Shown one piece after another: positions 31,238 through 43,800 of a stretch of DNA of 64,000 bases. The position numbers and the translations under genes were made by a program. The notes under the pieces were generated by a model. That model saw nothing but the letters and a program-made list of their open reading frames with translations, did no database searches and was not told the origin of the DNA. The stretch comes from Membranipora membranacea. Taxonomy: Eukaryota > Bryozoa > Gymnolaemata > Cheilostomatida > Membraniporidae. The stretch spans positions 19,468,001 through 19,532,000 of the forward strand of contig OU612073.1 in assembly GCA_914767715.1 (NCBI GenBank). The letters run 5' to 3'. How positions within the stretch are numbered: the stretch's first letter is position 1; every line of letters begins with the position of its first letter.

Positions 31238-34200
31238 TTCTTAGCCAAGGTTTCTTTACTATCTTAGAACATTCGGGCCACTCGTATCTGGTCTGGTACT
31301 CTGTAGGATTCGGACACCACTCAAGCTAAAATATATAAAACATGACGTGTCATATAACTTGCTCGTACTTTTATATATAACAGAGCTACTATCTAAGGAG
31401 TTATCTCCTTAACTAAGTCGATGTGGAGGCAAAATCCCAGATAGGTTACAGGGTAAACTCCGTGGTGGAAACTTTTTGCATCAGTACTGATGCCAAGTGG
31501 CTCAAGAACTCAGACTATACTATACCGTTATAGTTTTCATACCTTAGCAGAGGGTCGTCCGTAGATAGAGAAGTCGGGTGTCGGGTTTATCCTGTAATCC
31601 GTTACTTTATCTGGTAACTGTTTCTGGTTATATCTCTTCATATACTCCGTGATACCAGGGAAGGTAGTATTAATACCACACCTCTCCTGTATGGACTTAG
31701 TGAGTGGAGCTGTCTGTGTTCTCATTACATTACTATGTACTGGGTTCAGGCTATCCACAGACATACTCACATCTACATATAAATCATCTTGAATGTAATG
31801 TCCACAAGTTAATACTATCGGTGGAATACTATTGATAGTTTGAACCAAAAAAATCTGAATACAAGCTGGATAAGCAATTCAAAGTATCGTTGGTTCATGA
31901 AACCTATTGTTTCTTCATCTTCTTATTTCAAACTAGTATATTGCTAATTCTTGGAACCTAAAATTTGTTGACTCACAATCAAAGGTACGCAGCTAATGAG
32001 GTTCTACTTACTGTGGGAATTAATCCTTCTCTTAGGTAAGCTGGCTGGCAGGTAAACTTGCCCTGCAATCAAATAGAAACTGTGAGGTATGGATGAACTC
32101 GGGATCTGTTGTGTCTCATCTAAGGGTCTAATGGGATTTGGATCCCTTCTAGTTGTTTCCCTATTTTAATAACTATCGTAATTAGTGATCATCTACTCTC
32201 CTGTTATGAGCAAGGGACTTAAGGCTTAGAAAAGCGAACTCTTAAGTCTTTATCACCTATCTACAAACTTTCCTTCTTCTCATACTGATATCTATTTCCA
32301 AAATAGCAAGGTTGGTCGAAGCTTTACTTTACGTTCACAATGGTACTACACCTGAATTTGGACTGATGACAGGCCTCTTAATATGCTTCTCAAAAGAAGG
32401 AATTTAAAATATTCAATAATCTTTTGTTATGCATAATAATCCTTCAAAATATTAAATGTTATTTAGGGAGCTCAGATTCTAAATGCCAAAACTAATCATT
32501 TTATGAATTACACATGTTATTAAAATTTAAGTGCATAGTTTCTACCATGTTAGAAGAGACTGAGAGCTTCATTTTGATTGGTATTGAGATTGAATAAACT
32601 GGGAGCTATTATTTTCTGAGCATGTGAAATTTTACCCACAACAAAGCTTGTCAAGACAAGCTAGTGAAACTTGTAATTTGTACTTGAGTCTTTGTACGTA
32701 AAGCGATAGGAAATAAAAATCAGATATATTAACAATGATCTCTCATAATTTTTATAATATTGAGAAGATCTCATATTACCATACCTGCAGGCTTATCTCC
32801 GGATGTTAGTGATCTCTCGTATGGACTCTGCTGTCCCGGGTTTAACCAGGCCATACCGAGTTTAGTCGGGTCTCGTGATCCTCGCGTCAGGTTATGTCTG
32901 TATCCCGTATACCTGTCTGTTACACCGATATAATCACAGAACTGATTTATTCTCCCTTGAGCTGATTTAGCATACGGGTGAAGCTCCTGTGAGAAAAGAG
33001 TAAAAATACTGTCTGACTAAGTAACTCTAACTTCTCCCGTTCCCTGCTGAGTAATTTGCGAGTATTGTAACCAATCACAGCTTCTCATTAATGCTCATGT
33101 TGATAGGTAGCAGCATGTTCATTGGTATAGCAGCATAGAGCACTGCTCTGAGTAAAACAAGTCTCCACACCAAGAAGTACTTTCAATATGATAAGCTTAT
33201 CAGTTCGTTTTCTTTCACTATTTTGATGTAACAAATGGTACTGGTTGTCATGAGACTCTATTGATTTATAATTGAAAGTGCATTCACCTTAACTGGAAAT
33301 AACAAATGGAAAGTCAGCTAAAGGTGCTGGTGCATTGCAACAAATAATCTATAAATTCATTCTCTGTATAAGACAGAGATATATCAAAGCTGAGAAACAA
33401 TAAAAATAAACTCATTGCCCCATGTGCTCAATAAATCCTTCAAAATTTGTTTACCTCGGTGTGTTTTTATTCCTGTAAATCGATGTGGAAATTAGACACA
33501 GAGATATCTACCAAGTATGCAAACACATCACTTATCACCTAGAACAAGTTTAATCCAATTGCCTGAATTCATGTTGCTCCGTTCCACTAGTCCCGCCGCA
33601 GCGTGACCAGTGGAAGGGAGCAACAGGAATGCAGGCAAATAGACCAAACATGGTCTACTTATCGCCTTACAAATCATATCATGGAGTTATAATATTATAT
33701 TGTTATAGCTTCAAAGCAGCTCAACAGGATGGTTTGTTCTCTTGTTCTCACAATTTCGATGTCTCATAGTCAAAGTACTTACATTTTTGACACCATTAAG
33801 ATTTTGTCCTGCCCAGTGATGCATTTCTCTGACTTGATTTTCCTCCATAAATTTCACTTTTGGTACATCAAAGTTGCCTCTGTACTGACCCATGAAAGAG
33901 GATCCTTGTGACATTTTAGCTGCCGATTCTGCAACAGGTAACAATTATTGACGTTCCTCACTGATTATAACTAAATTTGAGAGGTGATCTGGTCGAGGCT
34001 CAATTCTGGATGATCCTGATCAGTCATAGGCAAGCAATATATTGAAACCAGGATAGTTTTGGATCTATACTATAATACTAATGTTGCTGTTTGTTGGCTC
34101 AACACTAAATGCAGTATGATGATCCCCCCTGCCACTTCACAAACAGTAATCACCGACAACACGGTACACGGTTATGGGTGTCCATATCCCGTCCAACTCT

Positions 34201-34703
34201 ACCCCAACCATCCTAATAACCTATTGTGAAATAGGCAAACATTGGTATCGCATACACATTATCTTATAGCCAAGTATATAATACATCAAAGATTTACCCA
34301 CATTTTTGGGCGATCAATAATGGATTTTCTCACCTGTTTTAACCATTGAACAATGCAATAAAGCCAGTTATATATATATGGTAAACATGTTGTCACTGCA
34401 TGGTAATGTAGATTTCAAACTTTTTATGTGTTCCAATTATCCAGTATGTATAATATAGAATTTACTACACACTCTCTCTAGTGAATAATTACCTGCTTTT
34501 TCTCTGTTTAATGCGTTACCATCGAATCGTTTGCCCCATTCGGTAGATGAATCTATGAAGTCTGAGTCTAGCTTCATGTGGTTGACTCCGTTACCGATTC
34601 TATCCATTTCGCGGTCCAGCTCATGTGTGACATAAAATTGCCCTGAAGATCGTACATCCTGAAGATTGCGTCCCAACCCATCTACAACAATGATTTTAGA
34701 CAT
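31233..34703 (-). CDS. Unrecognised 324-residue protein, possibly axonemal
   Basis: Six exons, in transcript order: 34703-34493, 33928-33783, 32986-32785, 32062-32012, 31814-31543, 31325-31233. All junctions are GT-AG and in phase (1,0,1,1,0), so the model is firm although the family is not recognised. It begins MSKIIVVDGLGRNLQDVR. No signal peptide or membrane segment is visible. The protein is rich in Tyr, Asn, Pro, Arg and Gly, with phrases such as SSFMGQYRGNF, DRYTGYRHNL, QSPYERSLTSG, FPGITEYMKRYNQ and a tail PTEYQTRYEWPECSK. Spaced Tyr/Pro/Gly motifs of this type are common in small proteins of ciliary and sperm microtubule walls, but that link is only an impression. The start codon lies about 0.9 kb from the divergent AFG1L start. 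The stop codon lies inside AATAAA (31232-31237). Confidence 0.8.
33558..33639. ncRNA. Near-perfect intronic hairpin, possible pre-miRNA or mini-palindrome
   Basis: The arms TGCCTGAATTCATGTTGCTC (from 33560) and its counterpart GAGCAACAGGAATGCAGGCA (to 33637) pair through to a tetraloop CGCA at about 33597-33600. Roughly 38 positions pair, with five or so isolated symmetric mismatches. It is clearly more GC-rich than its surroundings and lies in intron 2 of the minus-strand gene. Size and shape fit an animal pre-miRNA or Mirtron-like foldback, but also a tiny palindromic transposon remnant. Expression is unknown. Confidence 0.45.
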
Positions 34704-35614
34704 TTTCGGCAGTTCTTATGCATGTCCATTTTTCCATACATAAAGACAGTTATAGATGGTTGATTAAAATTTTGATCTGCAAGAATATAACAGCAGCTGT
34801 AGTTCTAGTAGTAGTAGGTGCCAAAATCACCTGGCTTGTTTTTTGTATTGTCATTCCTTACTGTGGTTCATTACATATCATTGATAAACATTGACCCACA
34901 AACTGACCTCAGAAATCCCCAACAAAAGCATTGAAAAGATGGACCAATGACAGTAGTGCTAGTGAAGTGACAATGTGATCATTGCAAATCGATGAGCTCT
35001 ATATATACCATGCATCTCATCATCTTGCAAGGTTAATAATCTTTGCTAATGTTATGTCATGCTTAAAACTAACCAGCTGCATGATTGAAGGATTGGCTGA
35101 CACCTGGGTGCATCACAGAAGTCATCTTATTGTAGATATAATTCGTGGAGTGAGGTAATATGTCTGTTCAAGAACCTGTCTCCACTGTAAAAAAAAATAT
35201 ACCCAAGATGAAATTCCTGATTGTTGTTGCCTAGCAGCACAGGAAATAGGCCTGAGAGAATTGTGAGATTTATCATGGCAGCCTCCATGAAATTAGGCCT
35301 TGACATTTAGCTGAGAGCTTGCTAAGTATCTTTATTTTTATGAGCGGGTATTAAATTCATCTCAATATTTGGCACAGGAAATTGGACGTAGGGCTTTGAG
35401 AAGACTGCTAGATTGCAAGTTGCCTGCAAAATCCAATTGGGTTGTGTCAGCAGGGAGAATTCTCCCTTGTATAAGTCCTTGTACCTCCTTGATGTGAGTG
35501 TCACGAACTTCTTGAAAGTTTGGGTCATAATATGGTAAAAGAATGACAAAGACAGCAGCTATCTCATAATGTTGTTAGAGCCAATCCCTTGAAGTCTACA
35601 ACTACATTAAATTA
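34704..35614. promoter_or_regulatory. Shared region between divergent genes, probable bidirectional promoter
   Basis: About 0.9 kb separates the start codons of the minus-strand 324-residue gene and AFG1L. No CpG-rich block or TATA element stands out, and both 5' untranslated regions must be here. The role is inferred only from the head-to-head layout. Confidence 0.4.
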
Positions 35615-38600
35615 ATGATTAAATTAATGATTAATCCTGTCTGTATAATCATGTGTTCAACTCTCCCCAGAACTGCTGGGATTAATTTACTCAGAGTGGT
35701 GAGTCCTTGTGGAAAAGCTCCCATCTTAATCTCCCTACAATGTTCCAAGAAGTCAAGCAGAAAATTTATTCACATGCTGACCAGAGAGAGAAAACATAGA
35801 ACATCATTGTCTCCTCTTGGGAGTTTCAAATTCACTAATAGGGGTAAGTAAAACAATCTGAAACACACTAGACTGTATATGTATATCCTTGACATTTCTT
35901 ACTACATACTGATAAGTAGATGGAGAAATTTTGTCTTCCTCACAAAGGTGCTTCAAGAATAACCTTGAGGTAGTTAGTTACATAATGGTGTTGAAGTTTT
36001 GATGTTAAAGAATGTGACATCAGCGTTAACGTGCTGAGATATCAGCCTCATTGAGACCTCAGTTTACTATAAAACCTCAATGCATAGCAGCAATAACTGT
36101 TTAGTTCATTTATCAGAAGAAAGTTCAGTCATTACATCATTAAAGTTAGACCGCTACTAAAATAAATATAGGCTTAGTCATATAAGGGGCATTTTTATTA
36201 CTCAACAAAGCTTGTCAAGACAGTTTAGCGGTAATAGTAACACAACTTGTTTGAAACAGTTTAAGAGATTTGATAGCACACTTGATTCACTTCTATACCT
36301 AACATACAAGTGGTCCCAAGTTTGATTTACGCTCCCATTTGCCCTTGTTCTCCTTACCCACGCACCACAACATTCAGACCAACTCCAACCAACATTAAAT
36401 ACATAAACATCCCGACCTCTCAAAAAGCACACATATCTCGAACTTGTCCAACTCACATAGTCACAACAATACAGATAGATATACAGTGTGAACAATTCTC
36501 ACCCTTCTTACATCAAAGATCAGTAATGATCAAAATTGATCATATAAATCGAAACTGTCGTTTAGGTCGATGGGTGCCGATCACCTGTTCTCTTGGCAGT
36601 ATCATATCTATATTCCATTAGCCTACCACACTTTAGACAACAATATAGTCTCTGTGTAATGAGAGTCTCTCTGCTAATAATTATTAGCCAGCATCACCAA
36701 TTCCATCATAGAACTTAGATACACTGCCCCTGCAGTTAGTAAATAAGCCAATTTTACTCAGCCTTTTCCACTCCAGATGGCATCATCTCAGGTTGTGGCT
36801 TAGTGTCTGGATCACTGTGCCTGATTATTGGGATTGAAAATGACACTTGTCTTGCCTTCAAGCTTATGCCCTAAGCCACCGGATTATGGTAGATTGAACT
36901 GAAAAATAGTCCGAGTATAAATCCATCACTGTGTTTGGACCGTCCATTACATAATGGGTTGATACTTCATTATTCTTGTAACAGCACTGTGTACAAGCCC
37001 AGTTAGTATATACAGAGAGCGGATAGAAAGTGGAGAATTACACGAAGATGATAATCAGCTGATGGTTATTAATAAGCTCAATAAATTATCTCAGGAAGCG
37101 GACGGTTACAAACTCACCCAACCATCAATGTTCAGTAAAGTGAGTACATGAGTGCTTCCAAGTCTTAGGTTACCAAGTTTCAAATTACCAAATGTCAAGT
37201 TATCAAGTCATAATTTACCAAGTCTCAGGTCAATAAGTCTCAAGTCTCTTGTAACCAAGCCTACCGTGTCTCCTTGCAGATTCACTCATATCATCTAATG
37301 ATAGCCGTCACATGTCACGCATCAGCCTGCTATTACAATATTGATGCACCCGATCAAAGGAGATTCACCAAACATCATTCAAAACTCATTCCAAAATGTT
37401 TCTTTCCCCTGTGCATTTAGCACATTGGCCTTTTAGAACCATGATATGTTTCAGGGATGCTGGTACAATAGATGTCAACCTACTGATCTGAACAATCTAA
37501 TTTACTGATTGTACCTGATACCTGTATCCGAACTAGATGATGTTCCATGGCAAACAGCTCATGGATATGATGTGCTAATCTGTACATCCGCAATAATGTC
37601 ATCATCGTCTTTTGGTTGATGGGAGATGTTGTGGTTGGAACACTAGGCCAATGAGTTTCAAACCCGGCAAATACTCCTATCCCAAATCAAAATCCCACAT
37701 TGAAGTATAAGGATTATGAACAATAGTGAGCTTTATACATATAATTATTTTAAGTTGTGTTTACACGTCATGATGTTATGTTTTGCAGTTATTTTCTCAA
37801 GATAAAGATGAGAAGGTGCCTAAAAGCTTTTACATCTATGGGGGAGTCGGTAAGTGATGTGGGATTTTATTTCCAGAGGTGTTCACTGTCATAAGTAAAA
37901 GCTTTTGATGTGCGATAAATACTGATGTGATAGTCTATCTACAGCTGCCTAAATGATATTAATTTATGTAATCTTTGCCTGTAGAGTTTCAGAATCACAA
38001 TTTTTTGTGTAATATAGTCCTATCTACGAAACTATAACATGATATGTCTCACATTGACAGGCTCAGGGAAGACTATGCTCATGGATATGTTCTACTCCTC
38101 AGTGAATGCTCCTAATAAACAGCGAGTCCATTTCAACGCGTTCATGTTGGATGTTCACCAAAGTAAGTGATTTAAGTATTTGCTGCCCTAAATGATTGAT
38201 ATGGTTTGACTCATAAGTTTTGTCAGAGACATCTACTAGGTTAATAACTACCTTGTTGAGCTCGCCCCCAATCAGACAATATCAAAATATTGTTTATGGA
38301 ACTAATTAATGTTTATTATCAGGGCAAGTTCTGTTCTGTTAGATAGTTGTGTTCCCCTTGACATAAAACAATATGGAGCACACAGCTCTTAAGATATGGG
38401 TTCATGGAGATCAGGTGTTTTACATACATTTATTGTCTGACTAACCACTAACTATTAAATGTTGTAGAGATACATGATGTTAAATCTAGAGTGCCGAAGC
38501 AAGTTAATGTAAGGAAATATGAATCGTTTGACCCAATTCCTCCAGTTGCTGATCTTATAGCCGAAGAGAGTTCTCTTATATGCTTCGATGAGTTTCAGGT

Positions 38601-41600
38601 GAGTTTATCATTTATAGTCATCACTTATAAAAAAGCACCGGACTTAGAAAACATCTCATCTAGCCAATCAGCATAGAGAGAAACATGCACTGTAATATCC
38701 AGATCAACGGAGCTCAACCAACAGTCCTAACTTCAGTTAATACCATAAGAAATAGACCTAAGCTTATGTGTGCTAGCAATTTTAACTTTTTTTTGTACCT
38801 ACATGCTGCAGGTCTACGATCATGTAACCTTGTTTAATTTTGGCCAATTGACAATAGCGATTGATTTTCAGTTTTCTTCTGACGCTGCTAATTTAATTCT
38901 TATTGTTTTTAACATATCCCATAATTCTTTGCTCTGACAGGTGACAGACATAGCAGACGCCATGATACTGAAGCGATTATTCACAGAGTTATTTAGTAGA
39001 GGTATTATAGTAGTGGCTACATCTAATCGTCCTCCCGATGAGTTATACAAGAATGGCTTGCAGAGGTCTAACTTTCTACCGTTTATCGATATACTGAAGG
39101 TAGGAGACAGTAATATGCAGTGCTGTGGGTTTTAGTTTTATTTGTCTTAGAATGTGATTGACTCATATCTTTCAAAATTTAATAGTATTAGTTGCAGCAA
39201 AAGTTAAACATCCAAAAAGATAGTTATTACTTCACTATGAGGATATTAGGATTGACCACAGAAGCCGCTGACACACAATCCTCTACCCTCATACTTATAT
39301 ATCAGGTCATCCGGGCTATCAGAGCACCTCAGTACTGATCCTTTATATGTATCATATTTACAAATATCAGCAGCAGAAACAAACAGATTGATACTCTGGG
39401 ACACACCGACAGTAGTCGGGTCAGCATCGTCCGACCACATACCACCTACCGTACCACAGCTGTAAGCTGGTACACACTTGGTAAGGAGCCTGCTTCCTGC
39501 CCCACCGCTAAATCTGAACCAGGGTCGACCCTGAGATATCAGAGATTTAGTGTCACAGTTAAATTCACGATCTTTGTTTGTTAGAAAGCTTCCGTTATGA
39601 TCAAGTCTCCACGTCTCCGTGAAGTTGATCGCTGTCAGACACTCAGCAGGTTGTGAGATGATGTTCGATGTAGTAGTACTCGGCTCATCTGTTGTGGTTT
39701 GGATATCAGTGGTGACCTTAGTTTGACCTTTGAGACAGTCGATGAGCTGGTTCTGTAGCCTCTCTAGCTGCTGCCTGGAGGAGTTAGCAGTAGATGAGAT
39801 GATTTCTCTTCTCGATCTGATCACCTGTTCTCCACACTCTGAGAGGATAACTTGTCTCAGTAATCTCATCCTCTCTGCATATCTCTCTATCTGACTTGAC
39901 TCATCGTCTCCTCCTATGTAACACAATGTGTTAGCAGTCATCATGTCACGGTTAGACTTTTATTGTGATGTAACAGATGACCCAATAATGAACGATGGAA
40001 TCCCGCTCACATTGTTTTGGATAAATTAGATAGGTTGACATATTAGGTACATTTGGCTTCTTTCTCACTATTTCGGCAAACTCTGCATATAAAGCAGTGG
40101 GCTTATCGTCAATATGGAGATTGTAGGGTGCTAGTGAAGTAAACTTTGGTATAGAATGGTTTGATAAGTTTTTTCACTTCCCTGTATCACATATGAGTAC
40201 TGGGGCCGATATCTATGGTAGTACAGGTTAGATATAGACACTCACCATTAATGACATTAGCAGATGTGAAACAGTCAGATGTAAAATACACTATAAGAGC
40301 TAGACTAACACACAATAAATATACAGTGCGTCGCGACATGTCTGCTCAGTAATATCAACAACCACCACTCCACACAGCTCAGAGGCATCAAGTAATAGTT
40401 TGTTGCGCTGGCGCTAACTGACTTTTTGAAGATAAGAGCCAAGCCTTCGTCATAGAGTGATTGTTGTCAACGGCTACACCAGATAACATTATTGTTTCGG
40501 TGATTAGACAAAGCTTATGATGTGAGAGTATTTTACAATACCTCCCAGATAGTGATCCTTATTAGAACCATTTTAAATATCTTAAGATTCCTTTTAGGAA
40601 GAACTCGGCTTTTTACGCAGTCTAAGTATGTCTAAGGATGTTTCATGAAGTATTCTAATAAAATACATGAAATGATATCACAGACACTATCCCTGTCACG
40701 CAGTCCTATATTTACAATTAATTCTGATCGTATTTGCTATTTTTTATTGCAGAAGAAAGCTGACATTATAAATCTTGACTCAGGTAAAGATTACAGAATA
40801 CTGGGCAGCTCCTCAGATCAGCTCTATTATCTGTGAGTTTCTGTATTATTGATGTATTCTTTAAAACTGTAGAAGGTATCCTGGGGGTGATTTCCATCAG
40901 AATGTGGATAAGTATCTGATAACTTAAACCTGTCTGCTACATGTCCACTATGTAGCCTGCATCAATGTTTCAGTTAGCTATGGCCAACTTGGTAATCCTT
41001 GTGAAAAAATTATAACTTTTAATAGAACATGACATTGAATTATGTGTCTGTGATTATTTATGTCTATTTACTGTACTCTGAAATTTAAACTCAAGACACA
41101 CAATCACATAAATATATTTGGAAAGTGTGAGTAATTTGTTGAACCTATCCATCTTAGTATAGGAACTCAGTCTATAAGGGACTTGTCCGCTACTTTTCGG
41201 CCTTCAGCGAGGCGGATAAAATCTGGAATTGAAACAGGGATAAATGGCTGTCCAGTGTTTGTCCACACATCATCCACACGAGGCTGGACAAATAGCTGAT
41301 AAGTCTCTCATTGCAGCTATTCCTGTGTCTAATCTAATTAGGAGAACAGCTACATGAATGTATACACCTCACATCAGTAAATACCGCGGTGCTGTACTCT
41401 CCTCTAACAATGTGTTAAGGTAACCGGCTCCTAACCTGGCCCGCACCTCTAAGAACTTAAATTTTTTTTTAATAGAACATAGATTCCATGTAGTATGTAC
41501 ACTAACTACAAATTTCAAATTGAGAATCTTTGTTTATTTTACAGAAGTACAGGGAATGGTGTGAACATACAGCTTGATAGTTTATTTAGTGAATTATCCT

Positions 41601-43800
41601 CTACAGAGAATCAAGGTATGTTATACAATCCTGTGATCTCATCAGCATTATCAAAGTTGATGACATCATAGTACTAAACAATCGCAGGGGTTGTTTCTGA
41701 TATCACATGCTGCTCCCATGACATGGGCTTGTCTGTGACTACTTATCGCATTACACTGACCAATAAAATTCTGGTTTTCTGCAAAATCTGGAAGTATCAT
41801 GAAACTCACGAGGTAATTCCGGACGGAAATGTGATATAAATGTCTCTCCTAGTATTATGGACTTGGAGTGGCAGAGCCATTTACGGTTGTTAGGCTCAGT
41901 TGTATAATTGATTGATAACGAAATCTGATATTTACTCTCACTCACTTAATTATATCAGCAATAATTATCTGTTGAGATATTTTATTTGTAGATCTGCCAG
42001 CTCCTGCCACGCTCAAATTTTTAGGACGTGAGCTTCGGCTGAAGAAGGCCTGCGGTCGAGTTCTCGATACAGAGTTCAGTGAAGTCTGTGAGCGGGTAAA
42101 TATTAACTATGAGGTCAACCTGATCATCACATCATCTATATTATACAATAGTTACCCTCAAAACACACCCATATATACTCATAGTGTCATTAGGAGTCAC
42201 AAGATGTCATATATGTTCTATTTGAGTCATGATATTTTAGAACTTGGTAGGTAAATCTCATGTACAAAATGGTTCCTCTTAACTAAATGGTTGTTTGAAA
42301 AGGTTGCGTCAACAAAACGCATCAGTTTCTGTTAGCCTTGAAATCATACATGTGAGGGTTTGTAAACGGGACTTTCGAGTTTTTCGTGACTGGTCTCCAA
42401 TTGTTAATTAGCTATTTCCTTGCCTATCACAGGCTGGTTGACCCCTTACTCTACACACACATGTTATCACCTGAAGCAGATAACTGTTATATCTGTGTTT
42501 GTTAGACCTTTGGTATTTGTTTGTAGGCTCTTAGTGCTCGTGATTATATAGAGATATGTAAGAGATTTCACACAGTAATACTACGAGATGTTCCACATAT
42601 GGGTCTGAACGCTATCAGCTCAGTCAGGAGATTCATTATACTCATAGATAACTTATATGATCATCAGGTGTGTCATAGTGCCCCAAATATTACCCAAATA
42701 TTCACTCTGTAGACTTCTGCATACCTCTGTATACTATGAGTTTAACTTAAATATAACTTACTTACCCTTTTCTGGCTTTCAAAAATATTGTCTGGGGTCA
42801 TCATTGGAGTTTCCAGACAACTGTTACTCCATATGCGCGTCCATATTACAAAAACAAGCACTGTTAGATGCTGCATTGTAACTCTAAGTTTTACATCACT
42901 AACCCAGCTGTGTGGTTCTTCTTGTTGACAGATGAGATTAATTATTTCGGCCGCTAGTCACCCCAAGCATTTATTTGAGCAGGATGTCGACCACAAAGTG
43001 AGATCATTAGAACAAGGGAATATTCTAATGGACGATCTTGGGCTGCATGAGGTGATTAATATGACTCCCATATCCTATAGTTTGGAAATATTTACCAAAA
43101 GGCCTGATGTAATTCAGTATATGTCATGATGGTTTCGATTAACTGTGCCTTTTGCAATAGAAGATATATTAAAATACTAACTAAGTGGTGAACCTCACTC
43201 TGCTTGCAGGATAGCCTTGTGATATAGTCTATCTCTGCAGCACAGCAGTGGTGGCGCTGCCTTCCATCAAGAAAGGCAACTCCCAGGGTTCAAGGTTATG
43301 AGATATCAAAGCCAGTGTTCCATTTAGGCCCAAATATTTCCAAATTATGGGTTTCCATTGTTTTCCCAATTTTGGTACTCAGACTAGGTGAATTAGTTCA
43401 AACCCTATGCTGCAGAGACGAACGTATGCCTCAACAGTTCGCACATGCGCAGACTGGGTGAACCTACTGAGGTTATAACTATCTGATGCCATCAATTTCC
43501 CAATCGTTTTATGAACCGTACTGGACTGTTCTACATAATCTACTAATTAATACACTTTACATCTTATATGTTAAGCACTAAATCACCGGCCCCCGCAGTC
43601 ACACCTCAAACTCGACAGCTTCTGTAGTTTGCCTTATTTTCTTAATGTAGAAATCTGAGGATCAGAATTTATCTATATTTACTGGAGAAGAGGAGATATT
43701 CGCTATGGAGAGATGTATATCTCGGCTAACTGAGATGCAATCCCAACAGTACTGGGAGTTATCTACTCAAAAACATCTACACCAATCTCTCTCCAGCTGA
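35615..43800 (+). CDS. AFG1L: AFG1-like mitochondrial AAA-type ATPase (LACE1)
   Basis: AFG1/LACE1 is a mitochondrial inner-membrane-associated ATPase involved in protein quality control of respiratory-chain subunits. Exons: 35615 (or ATG 35651)-35843, 36985-37139, 37789-37849, 38061-38162, 38468-38598, 38941-39099, 40753-40832, 41545-41615, 41992-42095, 42527-42667, 42932-43051, 43651-43800; 488-500 residues, all junctions in phase. The first exon encodes a Ser/Arg/Lys-rich, acid-poor leader ([17 protein letters not shown]) typical of a mitochondrial presequence, and its phase-1 donor fits exon 2. Walker A is GGVGSGKT, Walker B LICFDEFQ, followed by [33 protein letters not shown] and [11 protein letters not shown]. 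The C-terminal block is FTGEEEIFA and [12 protein letters not shown]. The first exon rests on composition and phase only; the rest is secure. Intron 6 contains a whole D8C gene on the other strand. Confidence 0.94.
39246..40339 (-). CDS. Secreted coiled-coil plus D8C-domain protein 1, nested in AFG1L intron
   Basis: Two exons: 40339-40246 (signal peptide, [20 protein letters not shown]) and 39913-39246, joined in phase 1; 253 residues. After the signal peptide comes a charged helical segment (about 36-95, containing [18 protein letters not shown]), a Thr/Ser linker, and from C123 a D8C domain with exactly eight cysteines: ECL, NCD, KCV, SCG, ICK, RCS, LCV, FCG. The domain carries the family hallmarks [19 protein letters not shown] and [12 protein letters not shown]8C domains occur in uromodulin, GP2 and OIT3, which are secreted or membrane-anchored glycoproteins, often in innate defence; no ZP domain or GPI signal follows here. 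The gene lies wholly within AFG1L intron 6 (39100-40752), on the opposite strand. It is a paralogue of the gene at 46820-49217. Confidence 0.9.
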
